A stretch of 49,371 nucleotides of DNA, taken from Alicyclobacillus sp. (lineage in GTDB: Bacteria; Bacillota; Bacilli; Alicyclobacillales; Alicyclobacillaceae). This document shows, piece by piece, positions 26,783 through 36,293 of this stretch. The position numbers were made by a program, and so were the translations under genes. The notes under the pieces were generated by a model that was not told the DNA's origin, searched no databases, and worked only from the letters and a program-made list of their open reading frames with translations. Position 1 is the first letter of the stretch; every line of letters starts with the position of its first letter. The stretch spans positions 1 to 49,371 of the forward strand of contig NZ_JAIMAV010000013.1 of NCBI RefSeq assembly GCF_023511815.1. Reading direction: 5' to 3'.

Positions 26783-27925
26783 GTGGCGGAGCTGAAACGG
26801 ACGCCGCTGCACCCGCTCTACCAGGCGTACGGCGCCAAGACGGTGGAGTTTTCCGGGTGGGAGATGCCCGTGCAATTTTCAGGCATCCTGCGTGAACACG
26901 AGGCGGTGCGGACGGCTGCGGGCCTGTTTGATGTCTCGCACATGGGTGAATTCGAGATCGACGGGCCGGATGCGGTCCGGCTGCTGCAATGGGTGGTGAC
27001 CAACGACGTCGATCGCCTGGACATCGGTTCGGCCCTGTACAGTCCGATGACCAACGAACACGGGGGATGCGTCGACGACCTTCTCGTGTACCGCCTCGGC
27101 CCCGAACGGTTTTGGGTCGTGGTCAACGCGGGCAACATCGACAAGGATTACCGCTGGATTTCGCAATGGCGGGACAAGCTCGGATTGTCCGCCGAGGTGA
27201 GGGATCGCTCCGCCGAAATCGCGCTTCTGGCGCTGCAGGGACCGCGATCGGAGCGCATCCTGCAGGGCCTGACGGACGCGGCGCTGGGGACGCTGCGGTA
27301 TTACCGGTTTCTCGAGGGGCGTGTCCTCGGCAAACCGGTCGTGATCTCGCGCACCGGTTACACCGGCGAGGACGGGTTCGAGCTGTACGCCGCGGCGGAG
27401 GATGCGCAGGCGCTGTGGCAGGGGATCCTGAGTCACGGATCGTCCGAGGGACTCATCCCGGCCGGGCTCGGCGCCCGCGACACGCTGCGCCTGGAGGCCC
27501 GGTTGCCGCTGTACGGCCACGAGCTCACCGACGAGATCACACCGCTGGAGGCGGGCCTCGGGATGTTCGTGAAGTGGGACAAGGGGCCATTCGTCGGGCG
27601 GGAGAGACTGCTTGAACAGAAGGAAAAGGGTGTTTCGCGGCGGATTGCCGGACTCCAGGTGACCGACCGCGCCATCCCGCGGGCGGGGTATCCGGTGCAC
27701 GCCGACGGCAGACCGGTCGGGTACGTCACTTCCGGCACGCAGTCGCCGACGTTGAAGGTGCCGATCGCGCTGGCGCTGCTGGAGGCGGACGCAGCGGCGG
27801 TGGGGACGCCGCTGACGGTGGATGTGCGGGGCCGGGCGGCGTCCGCCGTGGTCGTCAAGACACCCTTTTACAAACGGGGCGTTTCGCAAGCGCGTGATGG
27901 ACAGCCGGGGAGGATGGGGAATTGA
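26783..27925 (+). CDS. gcvT: Glycine cleavage system T protein (aminomethyltransferase)
   Basis: A 380-residue GcvT. It starts with AELKRTPLHPLYQAYG, includes LFDVSHMGEFEI, RTGYTGEDGFELY and the folate-site stretch GLGARDTLRLEA. It transfers the methylene group from aminomethyl-lipoyl H protein to tetrahydrofolate. GTG 26783 follows GGAAGGAGGG. Overlaps gcvPA by four bases. Confidence 0.97.
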   Translation: MAELKRTPLHPLYQAYGAKTVEFSGWEMPVQFSGILREHEAVRTAAGLFDVSHMGEFEIDGPDAVRLLQWVVTNDVDRLDIGSALYSPMTNEHGGCVDDLLVYRLGPERFWVVVNAGNIDKDYRWISQWRDKLGLSAEVRDRSAEIALLALQGPRSERILQGLTDAALGTLRYYRFLEGRVLGKPVVISRTGYTGEDGFELYAAAEDAQALWQGILSHGSSEGLIPAGLGARDTLRLEARLPLYGHELTDEITPLEAGLGMFVKWDKGPFVGRERLLEQKEKGVSRRIAGLQVTDRAIPRAGYPVHADGRPVGYVTSGTQSPTLKVPIALALLEADAAAVGTPLTVDVRGRAASAVVVKTPFYKRGVSQARDGQPGRMGN

Positions 27926-29271
27926 ACCGACACAGTTACATCCCTCACACGGAGGAAGACCGGGCGAAGATGATGGCGTATCTCGGCATCACCGACACCG
28001 ACGCGCTGTTCGAGGACATCCCGCGGTCGGTGCGGCTTCGCAGGGCGCTCGACCTGCCGGCGGCGATGCCGGAGTTGACGCTGGAACGCCACCTGCACCA
28101 GTTGTCGCGAAAAAACCTCGACTTCTCCCAGGTGACGAGCTTTCTCGGCGCCGGCGCGTACGAACACTACGTTCCGAGCGTGGTGGACGCCATCGTCAGC
28201 CGCTCCGAGTTTTACACCTCCTACACCCCGTACCAACCGGAGATCAGCCAGGGCATGCTGCAGGCGATCTTCGAGTATCAGACCATGGTGGCCGAGCTGA
28301 CCGGCATGGACATCGCGAACGCCTCCATGTACGACGGTCCGACGGCGTTGGGGGAGGCGGGCATCGTCTGCTGCGCGCACACCCGGCGCAACCGGCTGCT
28401 GGTGGCGAGCAACCTGAATCCCGAATACCGGGCGGTGCTTGAGACCTACGCCGCCGGACAGGCGGTGGAGTTGGTCGATGTGCCTTCCAAAGGCGGGGTG
28501 CTCGACCTGGAGGCGCTCGCGGCGTTGTGCGACACCTCGGTCGCCGGAATCCTGGTGCAGTATCCGAATTTCTTCGGCTGCGTGGAGGACATTCGGTCCA
28601 TCGCGTCGATCGCGCACGCCGCCCAGGCCCTGCTGGTGGTTGCGGCGTATCCCATCGCGCTGGGGTATCTGGAGGCACCGGGGGTGCTCGGCGCCGACCT
28701 GGTGGTGGCGGAGGGGCAGTCGCTCGGCAACGCGGTCGCATACGGCGGACCGTATCTCGGGATCATGGCGGCCAAGAAGGAACTGATGCGGCGTCTGCCC
28801 GGGCGAATCGTGGGCCAGACGACGGACGCGCAGGGGCGGCGCGGATTTGTTCTCACGCTGCAGGCGCGCGAGCAGCACATCCGACGTGAGAAGGCATCCT
28901 CCAACATCTGTTCCAATCAGGCCCTCAACGCGCTGGCGGCCACCGTCTACCTGTCGTACATGGGGCCGCAGGGCCTGAGCGAGGTGGCGCGTCAGTGCCA
29001 TCACAAGGCGCGCTACCTGGAGGCGCGGCTGTGTCAACTGCCGGGCGTGCGCCGGGTGTTCGCGGAGCCGTATTTCAATGAGTTCGTTGTGCGCTTGCCG
29101 AAGCCGGTTTCGGAGGTGCAGGCGCGGTTGTTGGAGCAGGGGTTCCTGTTCGGCCTCGACCTTGGCCGCACTCTGCCGGAGATGGACGGCTGCGTCCTGT
29201 TGACGGTCACCGAGGTGCGCACGCGTGAAGAGATGGACGCCGTGGTCACGGCGCTGGAGGGATGCTTGTGA
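27922..29271 (+). CDS. gcvPA: Glycine dehydrogenase (decarboxylating) subunit 1
   Basis: A 449-residue N-terminal half of the split P protein (the Gram-positive arrangement). [17 protein letters not shown] at the start, [19 protein letters not shown] and [11 protein letters not shown] are typical. It pairs with GcvPB to decarboxylate glycine. TTG start overlaps gcvT stop (TTGA) after GGAGGATGGGG. Confidence 0.97.
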   Translation: MNRHSYIPHTEEDRAKMMAYLGITDTDALFEDIPRSVRLRRALDLPAAMPELTLERHLHQLSRKNLDFSQVTSFLGAGAYEHYVPSVVDAIVSRSEFYTSYTPYQPEISQGMLQAIFEYQTMVAELTGMDIANASMYDGPTALGEAGIVCCAHTRRNRLLVASNLNPEYRAVLETYAAGQAVELVDVPSKGGVLDLEALAALCDTSVAGILVQYPNFFGCVEDIRSIASIAHAAQALLVVAAYPIALGYLEAPGVLGADLVVAEGQSLGNAVAYGGPYLGIMAAKKELMRRLPGRIVGQTTDAQGRRGFVLTLQAREQHIRREKASSNICSNQALNALAATVYLSYMGPQGLSEVARQCHHKARYLEARLCQLPGVRRVFAEPYFNEFVVRLPKPVSEVQARLLEQGFLFGLDLGRTLPEMDGCVLLTVTEVRTREEMDAVVTALEGCL

Positions 29272-30731
29272 GTCTGCAGCGAGAGGGCGATCAGCCGTTG
29301 GTGTTTGAACGCAGCCGCCCGGGGCGCCGGGCCTTCACGCTGCCGCCGCTCGACGTGCCGGTGGCCGAGGCCGACGAGCTCGCGCCGTTCGCGAGATCGG
29401 AGGCTCCGCGCCTTCCGGAGCTGGGTGAGCTGGATGTGGTTCGCCATTTCACGGCGCTGTCGACGCGCAATCACGGGGTGGACTCGGGGTTCTACCCGCT
29501 CGGCTCCTGCACCATGAAGTACAACCCGAAACGCAACGAGCGGGCGGCTCGTCTGCCCGGGTTTGCGAACATCCACCCGCTGCAGCCGGAATCGACGGTG
29601 CAGGGCGCGCTGGAGCTCATGCACACCCTGCAGGGGTTCCTCGCCGAGATCACGGGGATGGACGCGGTCAGCCTGCAGCCGGCGGCCGGTGCGCAGGGGG
29701 AATGGACCGGACTGATGATGATCTCGGCGTATCACCGGGATCGCGGTGAGAAGCGGGACAAGGTCATTGTGCCGGATTCCGCGCACGGGACGAATCCGGC
29801 GTCGGTGACGATGGCGGGGCTGCGCGCTGTGACCATTCCGTCGAACCCGGACGGCAGTGTGGACCTGAACGCCCTGCGAAAAGCGGTCGGCCCGGACACC
29901 GCGGCCCTGATGCTGACCAATCCCAGCACGCTCGGCCTGTTCGAATCGCAGATTGAGGAGATCGCCGACATCGTGCATGGGGCGGGCGGGCTGTTGTACT
30001 ACGACGGCGCCAACATGAACGCCATCCTCGGCTACGCCAGGCCGGGCGACATGGGCTTCGACGTGGTGCACCTGAATCTGCACAAAACCTTCTCCACGCC
30101 CCACGGCGGCGGGGGCCCCGGCGCGGGCCCGGTGGGCGTCAAGGCACACCTCGAGCCGTATCTGCCCAAGCCGACGGTGGAACGGTCGGAGGATGGGACG
30201 TACCGGTTGAACTGGGACCGTCCCCGGTCCATCGGAAAGGTCAAAGGGTTCTACGGCAACTTCGGCGTCCTCGTGCGCGCCTACACCTACATCCGGACGC
30301 TCGGGCCGAACGGGTTGAAGCAGGTGTCCGAACACGCGGTGTTGGCGGCGAACTATCTGATGCGCCGTTTGGCGGGGGCGTACGAGCTGCCGTACGACCG
30401 GGTGTGCAAGCACGAGTTCGTCCTCTCGGGACGGAGGCAGAAGGCGCAGGGGGTGCGGACGCTGGACATCGCCAAGCGCCTGCTCGACTTCGGGATGCAT
30501 CCGCCAACCATCTACTTCCCGCTCATTGTCGAGGAGTGCCTGATGATTGAGCCGACGGAGTGCGAGAGCCTGGAGACGTTGGACGAGTTCGCGGACATCC
30601 TGTTGCAGATTGCGAAAGAAGCCGAGGAACAGCCCGAATTCGTCCGCCAGGCCCCGCACCGCACGGTGGTGGGGCGGCTTGACGAGGTGACCGCCGCTCG
30701 ATCCCCTGTGTTGCGCTACTCGTTCGAGTGA
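29268..30731 (+). CDS. gcvPB: Glycine dehydrogenase (decarboxylating) subunit 2
   Basis: A 487-residue second half of the P protein. The PLP lysine is Lys273 in [22 protein letters not shown] 29268 overlaps the gcvPA stop and lies six bases from GGAGGG, so it is preferred over ATG 29262. No gcvH or lipoate genes are found downstream in this window; these must be elsewhere. Confidence 0.97.
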   Translation: MSLQREGDQPLVFERSRPGRRAFTLPPLDVPVAEADELAPFARSEAPRLPELGELDVVRHFTALSTRNHGVDSGFYPLGSCTMKYNPKRNERAARLPGFANIHPLQPESTVQGALELMHTLQGFLAEITGMDAVSLQPAAGAQGEWTGLMMISAYHRDRGEKRDKVIVPDSAHGTNPASVTMAGLRAVTIPSNPDGSVDLNALRKAVGPDTAALMLTNPSTLGLFESQIEEIADIVHGAGGLLYYDGANMNAILGYARPGDMGFDVVHLNLHKTFSTPHGGGGPGAGPVGVKAHLEPYLPKPTVERSEDGTYRLNWDRPRSIGKVKGFYGNFGVLVRAYTYIRTLGPNGLKQVSEHAVLAANYLMRRLAGAYELPYDRVCKHEFVLSGRRQKAQGVRTLDIAKRLLDFGMHPPTIYFPLIVEECLMIEPTECESLETLDEFADILLQIAKEAEEQPEFVRQAPHRTVVGRLDEVTAARSPVLRYSFE

Positions 30732-30770
30732 CGGGCGGCCGAGGAACCGATGGCGGCGCGCCGCGGGTGA

Positions 30771-30794
30771 GGGCCCGGGGCGCGCCCGGGCCCT
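30771..30794. terminator. Hairpin between convergent gcvPB and phosphatase genes
   Basis: AGGGCCCGGG, a CGCG loop and CCCGGGCCCT make a perfect 10-bp stem between two genes that end toward each other. Lack of a T-run on either side makes Rho-independent termination weak, but position and symmetry suit a bidirectional stop. Confidence 0.55.
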
Positions 30795-30840
30795 GCTCGG
30801 ATGAACGGCTCCGAATCCGCCTTTGCTGAGGCGGGTGCGT

Positions 30841-31452
30841 CTACGGGCGAGCGGCGAGGCGGGTGGGCCGGACGGCCGGGGCGGGATCGTCCGACAGGTG
30901 GCGGGTGTCGTCAATCTCCAGCACGTGCCATTGCCCGTCGCGATGGATGAGGCGGGTGATCCCGGTGTTGTGCAGGGCGATCTCGTGGCTCACCCCGACG
31001 GCCCGCAGAAGCGCCCGGATCCAACCCCCGTGGCTCACGCACAGCACGCGCGCGCAGGGATACGCCGCGGCCGCGCGCTCGAGAAAGCGCAGGGCGCGCT
31101 GCCGCACCTGGGGTTCGGATTCGGCGCCATCCTCCGGACCGGGAGTGACGGCGCGGGCGTCCAACGCGGGGTCGCGGCGGGAACCTTCCAACTTGCCGAA
31201 GCATCGTTCGCGCAGCAGGGGATCGAGCACGAGCGGAATCCCGCGTCCCGCCGCCAGGATCTCGGCGGTCGTCCGCGCCCGGGTCAGGTCGCTGGAGATG
31301 ATCACATGAAACGGCGTGGTGCGAAGGTGTTCCGCCAGTTTCCGCGCCTGCCGCAGGCCGGTGGGGTTCAGCGGGATGTCGGTCCATCCCTGAATTCTTC
31401 CGGCGGCATTCCAATCGGTCTCACCGTGGCGCACGATCCACAATTCGGTCAC
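30841..31452 (-). CDS. Histidine phosphatase family protein
   Basis: A 203-residue phosphoglycerate-mutase-like phosphatase. RHGETDWNAAGRIQG (phospho-His at 9), PLLRERCFGKLEG and SHGGWIRALL give the full catalytic set. GTG start. Substrate unknown (family includes CobC, PhoE and broad phosphatases); no cobalamin genes adjacent. It occupies the place between gcv and aroQ where Bacillus subtilis has yqhL-yqhR. Confidence 0.9.
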   Translation of the reverse strand: MTELWIVRHGETDWNAAGRIQGWTDIPLNPTGLRQARKLAEHLRTTPFHVIISSDLTRARTTAEILAAGRGIPLVLDPLLRERCFGKLEGSRRDPALDARAVTPGPEDGAESEPQVRQRALRFLERAAAAYPCARVLCVSHGGWIRALLRAVGVSHEIALHNTGITRLIHRDGQWHVLEIDDTRHLSDDPAPAVRPTRLAARP

Positions 31453-31478
31453 GAGTTTCCCTCCCTGCCGGCGATATG

Positions 31479-31507
31479 TTTCAGTATATCAGCGCCTGTG
31501 TTACAAT
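31479..31507 (+). promoter_or_regulatory. Sigma-A-like promoter for aroQ-pepP-efp
   Basis: TTTCAG (31479-31484), 17 bases, TACAAT (31502-31507). This is in the 144-base gap between the divergent phosphatase and aroQ genes; TSS would lie about 80 bases upstream of the aroQ start. Confidence 0.65.
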
Positions 31508-31596
31508 GACAGCGATTTGCCTGCCCGCGGGGCTCATGTCCGCCTGCGCGGCGTGTGCCGCGGACAGATGACACTCTGGATGGGGTGGTTGGCGCC

Positions 31597-32061
31597 ATGG
31601 CGCGGCCGTACCTGCTCGTCGTGAATGGCCCCAATCTCAACCGCCTCGGCGTCCGCCAGCCGCAGGTGTACGGCACGGAGACGCTGGCGTCGGTGGTCGC
31701 GCGGGTGCGCGAGGTGGCGTCGGCGGAAGGGGTTGACGTGTTGGACTTTCAGTCCAACCACGAAGGGGCGTTGATTGACTTTCTGCAGCAGCACGGGCCC
31801 TCGTCCGTCGGGGTGGTGTTGAACCCGGGCGCGCTCGGCCACTATGGCTGGGCCCTGCGGGACTGCGTGGCGGATCTCGGGCGCCCGGTGGTGGAGGTGC
31901 ACATCTCCAACGTCCATCGGCGCGAGCCGTTTCGGCATCAGCTGGTCCTCGCGCCCGTGGTCGCGGGGCAGGTGGTCGGGATGGGCACCACAGGATACGT
32001 GTGGGCCGCCCGGCATCTGCTGGAACTGTGGAAGCGCGAGGGAGGAGGAGAGGGCGAATGA
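31597..32061 (+). CDS. aroQ: 3-dehydroquinate dehydratase, type II
   Basis: A 154-residue type II dehydroquinase. VVNGPNLNRLGVRQPQVYG bears the catalytic Tyr, LDFQSNHEGALID the second motif, and VEVHISNVHRREPFR the catalytic His. Converts 3-dehydroquinate to 3-dehydroshikimate. ATG 31597 is chosen. Complements aroK about 9 kb away. Confidence 0.96.
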   Translation: MARPYLLVVNGPNLNRLGVRQPQVYGTETLASVVARVREVASAEGVDVLDFQSNHEGALIDFLQQHGPSSVGVVLNPGALGHYGWALRDCVADLGRPVVEVHISNVHRREPFRHQLVLAPVVAGQVVGMGTTGYVWAARHLLELWKREGGGEGE

Positions 32062-33146
32062 CAAGAGTGGAGCGCCTGCGCGCGGAGCTGTCCGCCCGGG
32101 GATTGGACGCGATGCTGGTGTCGAGCCCGGAGAACCGCCGATACATCAGCGGATTCACCGGAACCGCGGCGAACGTGTTGGTGACCGCGGAACGGGCATT
32201 GGTGATCACCGATTTCCGGTACACGCAACAGGCCAAGGCGCAGTGTGCGGGGTTTGAGGTCGTGGAACAGCAGGCTTCGCACGGGGGCGCGTTCCTGGAG
32301 CTGCTCACGGATCTGGTCGGGTCGCTCGGGGTCAAGACCGTGGGATTTGAGCAAGACTACCTCACGTACGGCCAGGTGGAGCAGTACCGGAGCCTGGAGG
32401 CGCGGGTTCCCGGTTTTCGCTGGGTGCCGGTCTCCGGCGCGGTGGAGGCGCTGCGGGTCGTCAAGGACGACGGCGAGATCGCCATCCTGGAACAGGCCGC
32501 CCGCATCGCGGACGAGGCTTTCGAGCACGTGCTCGGCGTCCTTCGCCCCGGCATGACGGAACGAGAGGTGGCGCTCGAGCTCGAGGTGCAGATGAGAAAG
32601 CGCGGGGCGTCCGGAGCCTCGTTCGACACCATCGTGGCATCCGGCTGGCGATCCGCCATGCCGCACGGGGTGGCGAGCGACAAGGTGATTGAACCGGGGG
32701 ATCTGGTGACGATGGATTTCGGGGCCCTGTACCAGGGGTACTGCTCGGATCTCACCCGCACGGTGGTGGTGGGCAAGGCGACGCCGCGCCAGCGCGAGGT
32801 GTACGCGTGGGTGTTGGAGGCGCAGCGCCTGGCCCTGGAGGCCGTCCGCCCCGGCATCACGGGGCGGGAGCTGGACGCGGTCGCGCGCGACGCCCTGGCG
32901 CGGTACGGCGTCGCGGAGGCGTTCGGTCACTCGCTGGGCCACGGCATCGGCCTGGCCATCCATGAGGACCCGCGGATTTCCAGGGCGGGTGAGGCCGAGC
33001 TGGTGCCCGGCATGGTGATCACCATCGAACCCGGGGTCTATCTGCCCGACTGGGGCGGCGTCCGTATTGAGGAGGACGTGGTGGTCACCGCGACGGGGGG
33101 ACGGGTTCTGACCCATTCCAGCAAGGATTCATTGATTGAGGTATGA
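32058..33146 (+). CDS. Xaa-Pro aminopeptidase family protein (M24B, YqhT-like)
   Basis: A 362-residue peptidase with an N-terminal creatinase-like domain and a C-terminal pita-bread fold. Metal ligands visible are [19 protein letters not shown] (two Asp), [15 protein letters not shown] (His), [10 protein letters not shown] (Glu) and [12 protein letters not shown] (Glu). Likely cleaves X-Pro peptides. ATG 32058 overlaps aroQ and follows GGAGGAGAGGG. Followed closely by efp, as in Bacillus subtilis. Confidence 0.95.
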   Translation: MTRVERLRAELSARGLDAMLVSSPENRRYISGFTGTAANVLVTAERALVITDFRYTQQAKAQCAGFEVVEQQASHGGAFLELLTDLVGSLGVKTVGFEQDYLTYGQVEQYRSLEARVPGFRWVPVSGAVEALRVVKDDGEIAILEQAARIADEAFEHVLGVLRPGMTEREVALELEVQMRKRGASGASFDTIVASGWRSAMPHGVASDKVIEPGDLVTMDFGALYQGYCSDLTRTVVVGKATPRQREVYAWVLEAQRLALEAVRPGITGRELDAVARDALARYGVAEAFGHSLGHGIGLAIHEDPRISRAGEAELVPGMVITIEPGVYLPDWGGVRIEEDVVVTATGGRVLTHSSKDSLIEV

Positions 33147-33165
33147 GACATCAGGAGGGGTAGTC

Positions 33166-33723
33166 GTGATTTCCAGCAACGATTTTCGCACCGGCACGAC
33201 CATCGAGGTGGATGGCGAGATCTATCGCGTGATCGAGTTCATGCACGTCAAGCCCGGCAAGGGTGCGGCGTTTGTCCGTACGAAGTTGAAGAATGTCAAG
33301 ACCGGCGCCGTGAAGGAGACGACGTTCCGCGCCGGTGAAAAGGTCCCGCGCGCGCACATCGAGACGCGCGAGATGCAGTACCTGTACAACGATGGCGATA
33401 TGTACACCTTCATGGACACCGAGACGTTCGACCAGATCAACATCCCGAAATCGCAGTTGGAGTACGAATTGAACTTCCTCAAGGAGAACATGAACTGCTA
33501 CGTGGTGATGCACCAGGGGCAGCCCATCGGCATCGACCTGCCGAACACCGTCGAGCTGAAGGTCATTCAGACCGAACCGGGCATCCGCGGCGACACCGCG
33601 ACGGGCGGCAGCAAGCCCGCGACCGTGGAGACGGGATACACCCTGCAGGTGCCGTTTTTCATCAACGAGGGCGACGTGCTGGTGATCGACACCCGCACCG
33701 GCAACTACGTGTCGCGCGCCTGA
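33166..33723 (+). CDS. efp: Elongation factor P
   Basis: A 185-residue EF-P that rescues ribosomes at polyproline stretches. Lys32 in [15 protein letters not shown] is the modified residue position; its modification in B. subtilis is 5-aminopentanol. The three KOW/OB domains are complete, ending [11 protein letters not shown] 33166 follows AGGAGGGG. Many proteins in this window have proline runs (for example AccB and the SPOR protein). Confidence 0.98.
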   Translation: MISSNDFRTGTTIEVDGEIYRVIEFMHVKPGKGAAFVRTKLKNVKTGAVKETTFRAGEKVPRAHIETREMQYLYNDGDMYTFMDTETFDQINIPKSQLEYELNFLKENMNCYVVMHQGQPIGIDLPNTVELKVIQTEPGIRGDTATGGSKPATVETGYTLQVPFFINEGDVLVIDTRTGNYVSRA

Positions 33724-33744
33724 GCCCGGGGTGCCGCGCGGGGG

Positions 33745-33777
33745 GCGGCCACCGGGACCCCCGGGACCGGTGGCCGC
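33745..33777. repeat. Inverted repeat after efp
   Basis: GCGGCCACCGG (33745-33755) and CCGGTGGCCGC (33767-33777) are perfectly complementary around an 11-base centre. It lies directly ahead of the terminator and may be an additional transcript-end structure. Confidence 0.5.
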
Positions 33778-33834
33778 GAACCGGCCGGCCGATCCGGTGG
33801 CTCACCACGACCCGAGGCAGCGTCTTTTCAGGAC

Positions 33835-33865
33835 GACCGAGCAAAACACCGCTCGGTCTTTTTTT
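33835..33865 (+). terminator. Rho-independent terminator after efp
   Basis: GACCGAGC, loop AAAACACC, GCTCGGTC and seven T residues. A clear terminator that separates efp from yqhV. Confidence 0.92.
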
Positions 33866-33974
33866 GTGCCGCGGCTTCTTCGGCGTATCGGCGGGTGGAG
33901 GTTCTGCGCGGCGGACGAGCGGCATATCGAACAAGCGTGGGGGTGACGTGCCATGCGCGCACGCGGGATGCGTC

Positions 33975-34247
33975 ATGTTTGAGGTCGTGGACAAAGTGGT
34001 CTGGGCGATGGCCGGCATGCGCTGTCTGTCCAGTCTGGTGGAGCTGACGGGCGCCCTGCTCATGCTGTATTTCGGGACGGCCGCGTCCGCGCTGCAGGTG
34101 AATGCGGCGCTGGCGCTGGTCGGACCGTTCGTGCTGGTGACCGTCACCATGCTCGGCGTGAGCGGGCTTGCCGGCGAGATCGCCCTGTGGCGGATCGCCC
34201 TGATCATCCTCGGGGTGGGGCTCATTCTGTTTGCGGCGCGCGGGTGA
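33975..34247 (+). CDS. yqhV: YqhV family (DUF2619) membrane protein
   Basis: A 90-residue protein with three predicted helices and the YqhV signature AMAGMRCLSSLVELTGALLML. In spore formers yqhV lies between efp and spoIIIAA and is of unknown function, possibly sporulation-related. ATG 33975 matches the family start; an in-frame GTG at 33948 is an alternative. Confidence 0.85.
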   Translation: MFEVVDKVVWAMAGMRCLSSLVELTGALLMLYFGTAASALQVNAALALVGPFVLVTVTMLGVSGLAGEIALWRIALIILGVGLILFAARG

Positions 34248-34272
34248 TCCGGCACGCGGGCCGGAGGCGGCG

Positions 34273-34374
34273 TCAGCGAATGGCTCTGCGCATCAGGCTG
34301 AACACGAAGAACATCAGGAGGACGAAGATCACCAGGAAGACGACAATCCAACGCACCATCACGGCGATGTCCAC
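34273..34374 (-). CDS. 33-residue single-helix membrane protein
   Basis: A small reverse-strand reading frame of 33 codons: start GTG 34372-34374 and stop TGA. The product is a short N-terminal MDIAVMVRWI stretch, a helix of about 18 hydrophobic residues (IVVFLVIFVLLMFFVFSL) and a basic end MRRAIR, as in bitopic small proteins. It has a strong ribosome binding site (GGGAGGGGAGGG) seven bases upstream. The codons and charge distribution are sensible. It lies between yqhV and spoIIIAA on the opposite strand. No homologue is recognised by eye. Confidence 0.65.
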   Translation of the reverse strand: MDIAVMVRWIVVFLVIFVLLMFFVFSLMRRAIR

Positions 34375-34457
34375 ATTCGTCCCTCCCCTCCCAGCGGCTC
34401 TCCCTCGTATTGGATGCGCGGCCGCCCCGCATGGTGACGGCGACCCGCCCGCCGCAA

Positions 34458-34489
34458 GTCATAACCGCACCAGCCTGTCCGTATACATG
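34458..34489 (+). promoter_or_regulatory. Possible sigma-E promoter of the spoIIIA operon
   Basis: GTCATAAC near 34458-34465 and TATACATG at 34482-34489 resemble sigma-E boxes but the spacer is 16-18, slightly long. spoIIIA is sigma-E-dependent in Bacillus subtilis, so context supports it. Confidence 0.45.
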
Positions 34490-34507
34490 GACTAACCGGG
34501 GAGGTGG

Positions 34508-35536
34508 ATGACCGTGTGGAGTCGGGCATCCGCGGCCAGTGAGGGTCCGTGGGCGCAGGTGTACCGCGTGTGTCCGCCGGACGTCGCGCTGCGGCTGCAG
34601 AATCTGCCGGCGGCCGTGCTGGAACGGGTGGAGGAGCTGCGGTTTCGCCTGCATCAACCGCTTCATCTGTGCGGTGCCGGCGTCGACCAATTCCTGCATC
34701 GCGATCACGGTCTGACCACGCGGGCGGACGAGGCGTTGCTCGCCACGGAGGAGCACCTGGAGCGGGTGATTCAAGGGGTGACCCAGGCCTCCCTGTACGC
34801 CGTGGAGGATGAGATCCGGCGCGGATTCGTCACCATGCCGGGCGGCCACCGCGTCGGCATCGCCGGCCGCGCGGTGCTGTACGAATCGGGCGCCGTGCGC
34901 TCCTTCCGCAGCATCTCCGCGGTCAACATCCGGATAGCCCGGGAGCACGTGGGGGCGGCCGAACCGCTGCGGCCCCTCGTGCAGGATCCGAAGGTGCAGA
35001 GCCCGCTGAGTGTGCTCATCCTCTCCCCGCCGCAGTGCGGCAAAACCACCCTGCTGCGGGATCTCGCCCGGATGTGGAGCGAGGGCGCGCTGGCCCAAGG
35101 CGGGCCCCGCAAGGTCGCGGTGGTCGACGAGCGCTCCGAGATCGCCGGATGTCTCGAGGGGGTGCCCCAGTTTCGCCTGGGCCCGCGCACGGATGTGCTC
35201 GATGCCTGCCCGAAGGCGGAGGGGATGCTGATGGCCATCCGCAGCCTGTCTCCGGACATCGTGGTGACGGACGAGATCGGGAGGCGGCAGGACGCCGACG
35301 CCATCCTCGAGGCGGCCAACGCCGGCGTGGCGGTGTTGGCCACCGCCCACGCGCGGACGCTCGAGCAGTGGCGGGGGCGCCCGCACATGGAGGAGCTGTA
35401 CCGGGCACGCGTGTTCGACCGGTTCGTGATTCTCAGCCGGCGCAGGGGGCCGGGCACCGTGGAGGCGGTCCTCGACGCGAGCGGGCTCCCGGTGGCCGGT
35501 GTCGCTCACCTCTCGCGAAGGACGGATGCGCCGTGA
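34508..35536 (+). CDS. spoIIIAA: Stage III sporulation ATPase SpoIIIAA
   Basis: A 342-residue secretion-type ATPase, related to GspE, active in the mother cell at the feeding channel connecting mother cell and forespore. Walker A SPPQCGKTTLLRD (about 172-184), the PDIVVTDEIGRRQD Walker B and ATAHARTLEQ His box are intact. ATG follows GGGAGGTGG. Overlaps spoIIIAB. Confidence 0.96.
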   Translation: MTVWSRASAASEGPWAQVYRVCPPDVALRLQNLPAAVLERVEELRFRLHQPLHLCGAGVDQFLHRDHGLTTRADEALLATEEHLERVIQGVTQASLYAVEDEIRRGFVTMPGGHRVGIAGRAVLYESGAVRSFRSISAVNIRIAREHVGAAEPLRPLVQDPKVQSPLSVLILSPPQCGKTTLLRDLARMWSEGALAQGGPRKVAVVDERSEIAGCLEGVPQFRLGPRTDVLDACPKAEGMLMAIRSLSPDIVVTDEIGRRQDADAILEAANAGVAVLATAHARTLEQWRGRPHMEELYRARVFDRFVILSRRRGPGTVEAVLDASGLPVAGVAHLSRRTDAP

Positions 35537-36048
35537 TGAAGGCCATCGGCGCCGCGCTCGTGTTCGCGGCCAGCACCGCCATCGGATTTCGAATCGCGCG
35601 TGACTACCGGGAACGCCCGCGCCAGTTGCGGTCCCTCAGCCAGGGGATTCGCCTGTTGCAGGCGGAGGTGGAGTACGGTCTCACCCCCCTGCCCATCGCG
35701 CTCGAGCGGGTGGCGCAGCGCGTGGCGCCCCCGGTGTCGGCGGGGTTTCATCGGGCGGCGGCCCTTTTGCAGGAGGGCGACATCCCGGTGGCCGAGGCGG
35801 TGGCGGCCGGAATGGACGAGTTGCGCAGCGGATCCGCACTGCACGGTGTCGATCTCGACGTGATGCGGGAGCTCGGGCAGACGCTCGGCACCTCGGATCG
35901 GGCCCACCAGCGCCAGCAGTTCGAGGTGGCCATCCGGCGCCTGTCCGGCCTGGAGGAGGACGCCCTCGAGCTGCAGCGTACGCACGAACGCCTCTGGCGG
36001 TACGTCGGCGCCCTGATCGGGTTGACGATTGTGATCCTGCTGTACTAA
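35536..36048 (+). CDS. spoIIIAB: Stage III sporulation protein SpoIIIAB
   Basis: A 170-residue GspF-like protein with short hydrophobic segments at both ends (about 3-18, 150-168) and a helical core. It is thought to pair with SpoIIIAA. ATG 35536 or GTG 35533; the latter would overlap the preceding stop by four bases. Confidence 0.93.
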   Translation: MKAIGAALVFAASTAIGFRIARDYRERPRQLRSLSQGIRLLQAEVEYGLTPLPIALERVAQRVAPPVSAGFHRAAALLQEGDIPVAEAVAAGMDELRSGSALHGVDLDVMRELGQTLGTSDRAHQRQQFEVAIRRLSGLEEDALELQRTHERLWRYVGALIGLTIVILLY

Positions 36049-36080
36049 CGGCGGCAGCGCCGCCTTTGGGGGGATGGGCC

Positions 36081-36284
36081 GTGACACCGGAGATCCGCGC
36101 GATCCTGCAGATCGCGGGCATCGGCTTCCTGGTCGCTTTCCTGCACTCGCTGCTCAAGGAGAGCGGAAAGGAGAATTACGCGTATTGGACCACCGTCGTC
36201 GGCCTGGTGGTGGTGTTCATGATGGTGATTGGGTATGTCGGGAACCTGTATCGGGAGATTGAAACCGTGTTTCTGCGGCAGTAG
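36081..36284 (+). CDS. spoIIIAC: Stage III sporulation protein SpoIIIAC
   Basis: A 67-residue membrane protein with two helices (about 5-23, 34-54), motif IAGIGFLVAFLHSLLKESGKENYA, and the family's near-68-residue size. GTG 36081 follows GGGGGATGGG. Confidence 0.95.
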   Translation: MTPEIRAILQIAGIGFLVAFLHSLLKESGKENYAYWTTVVGLVVVFMMVIGYVGNLYREIETVFLRQ

Positions 36285-36293
36285 GTGAGCCGG

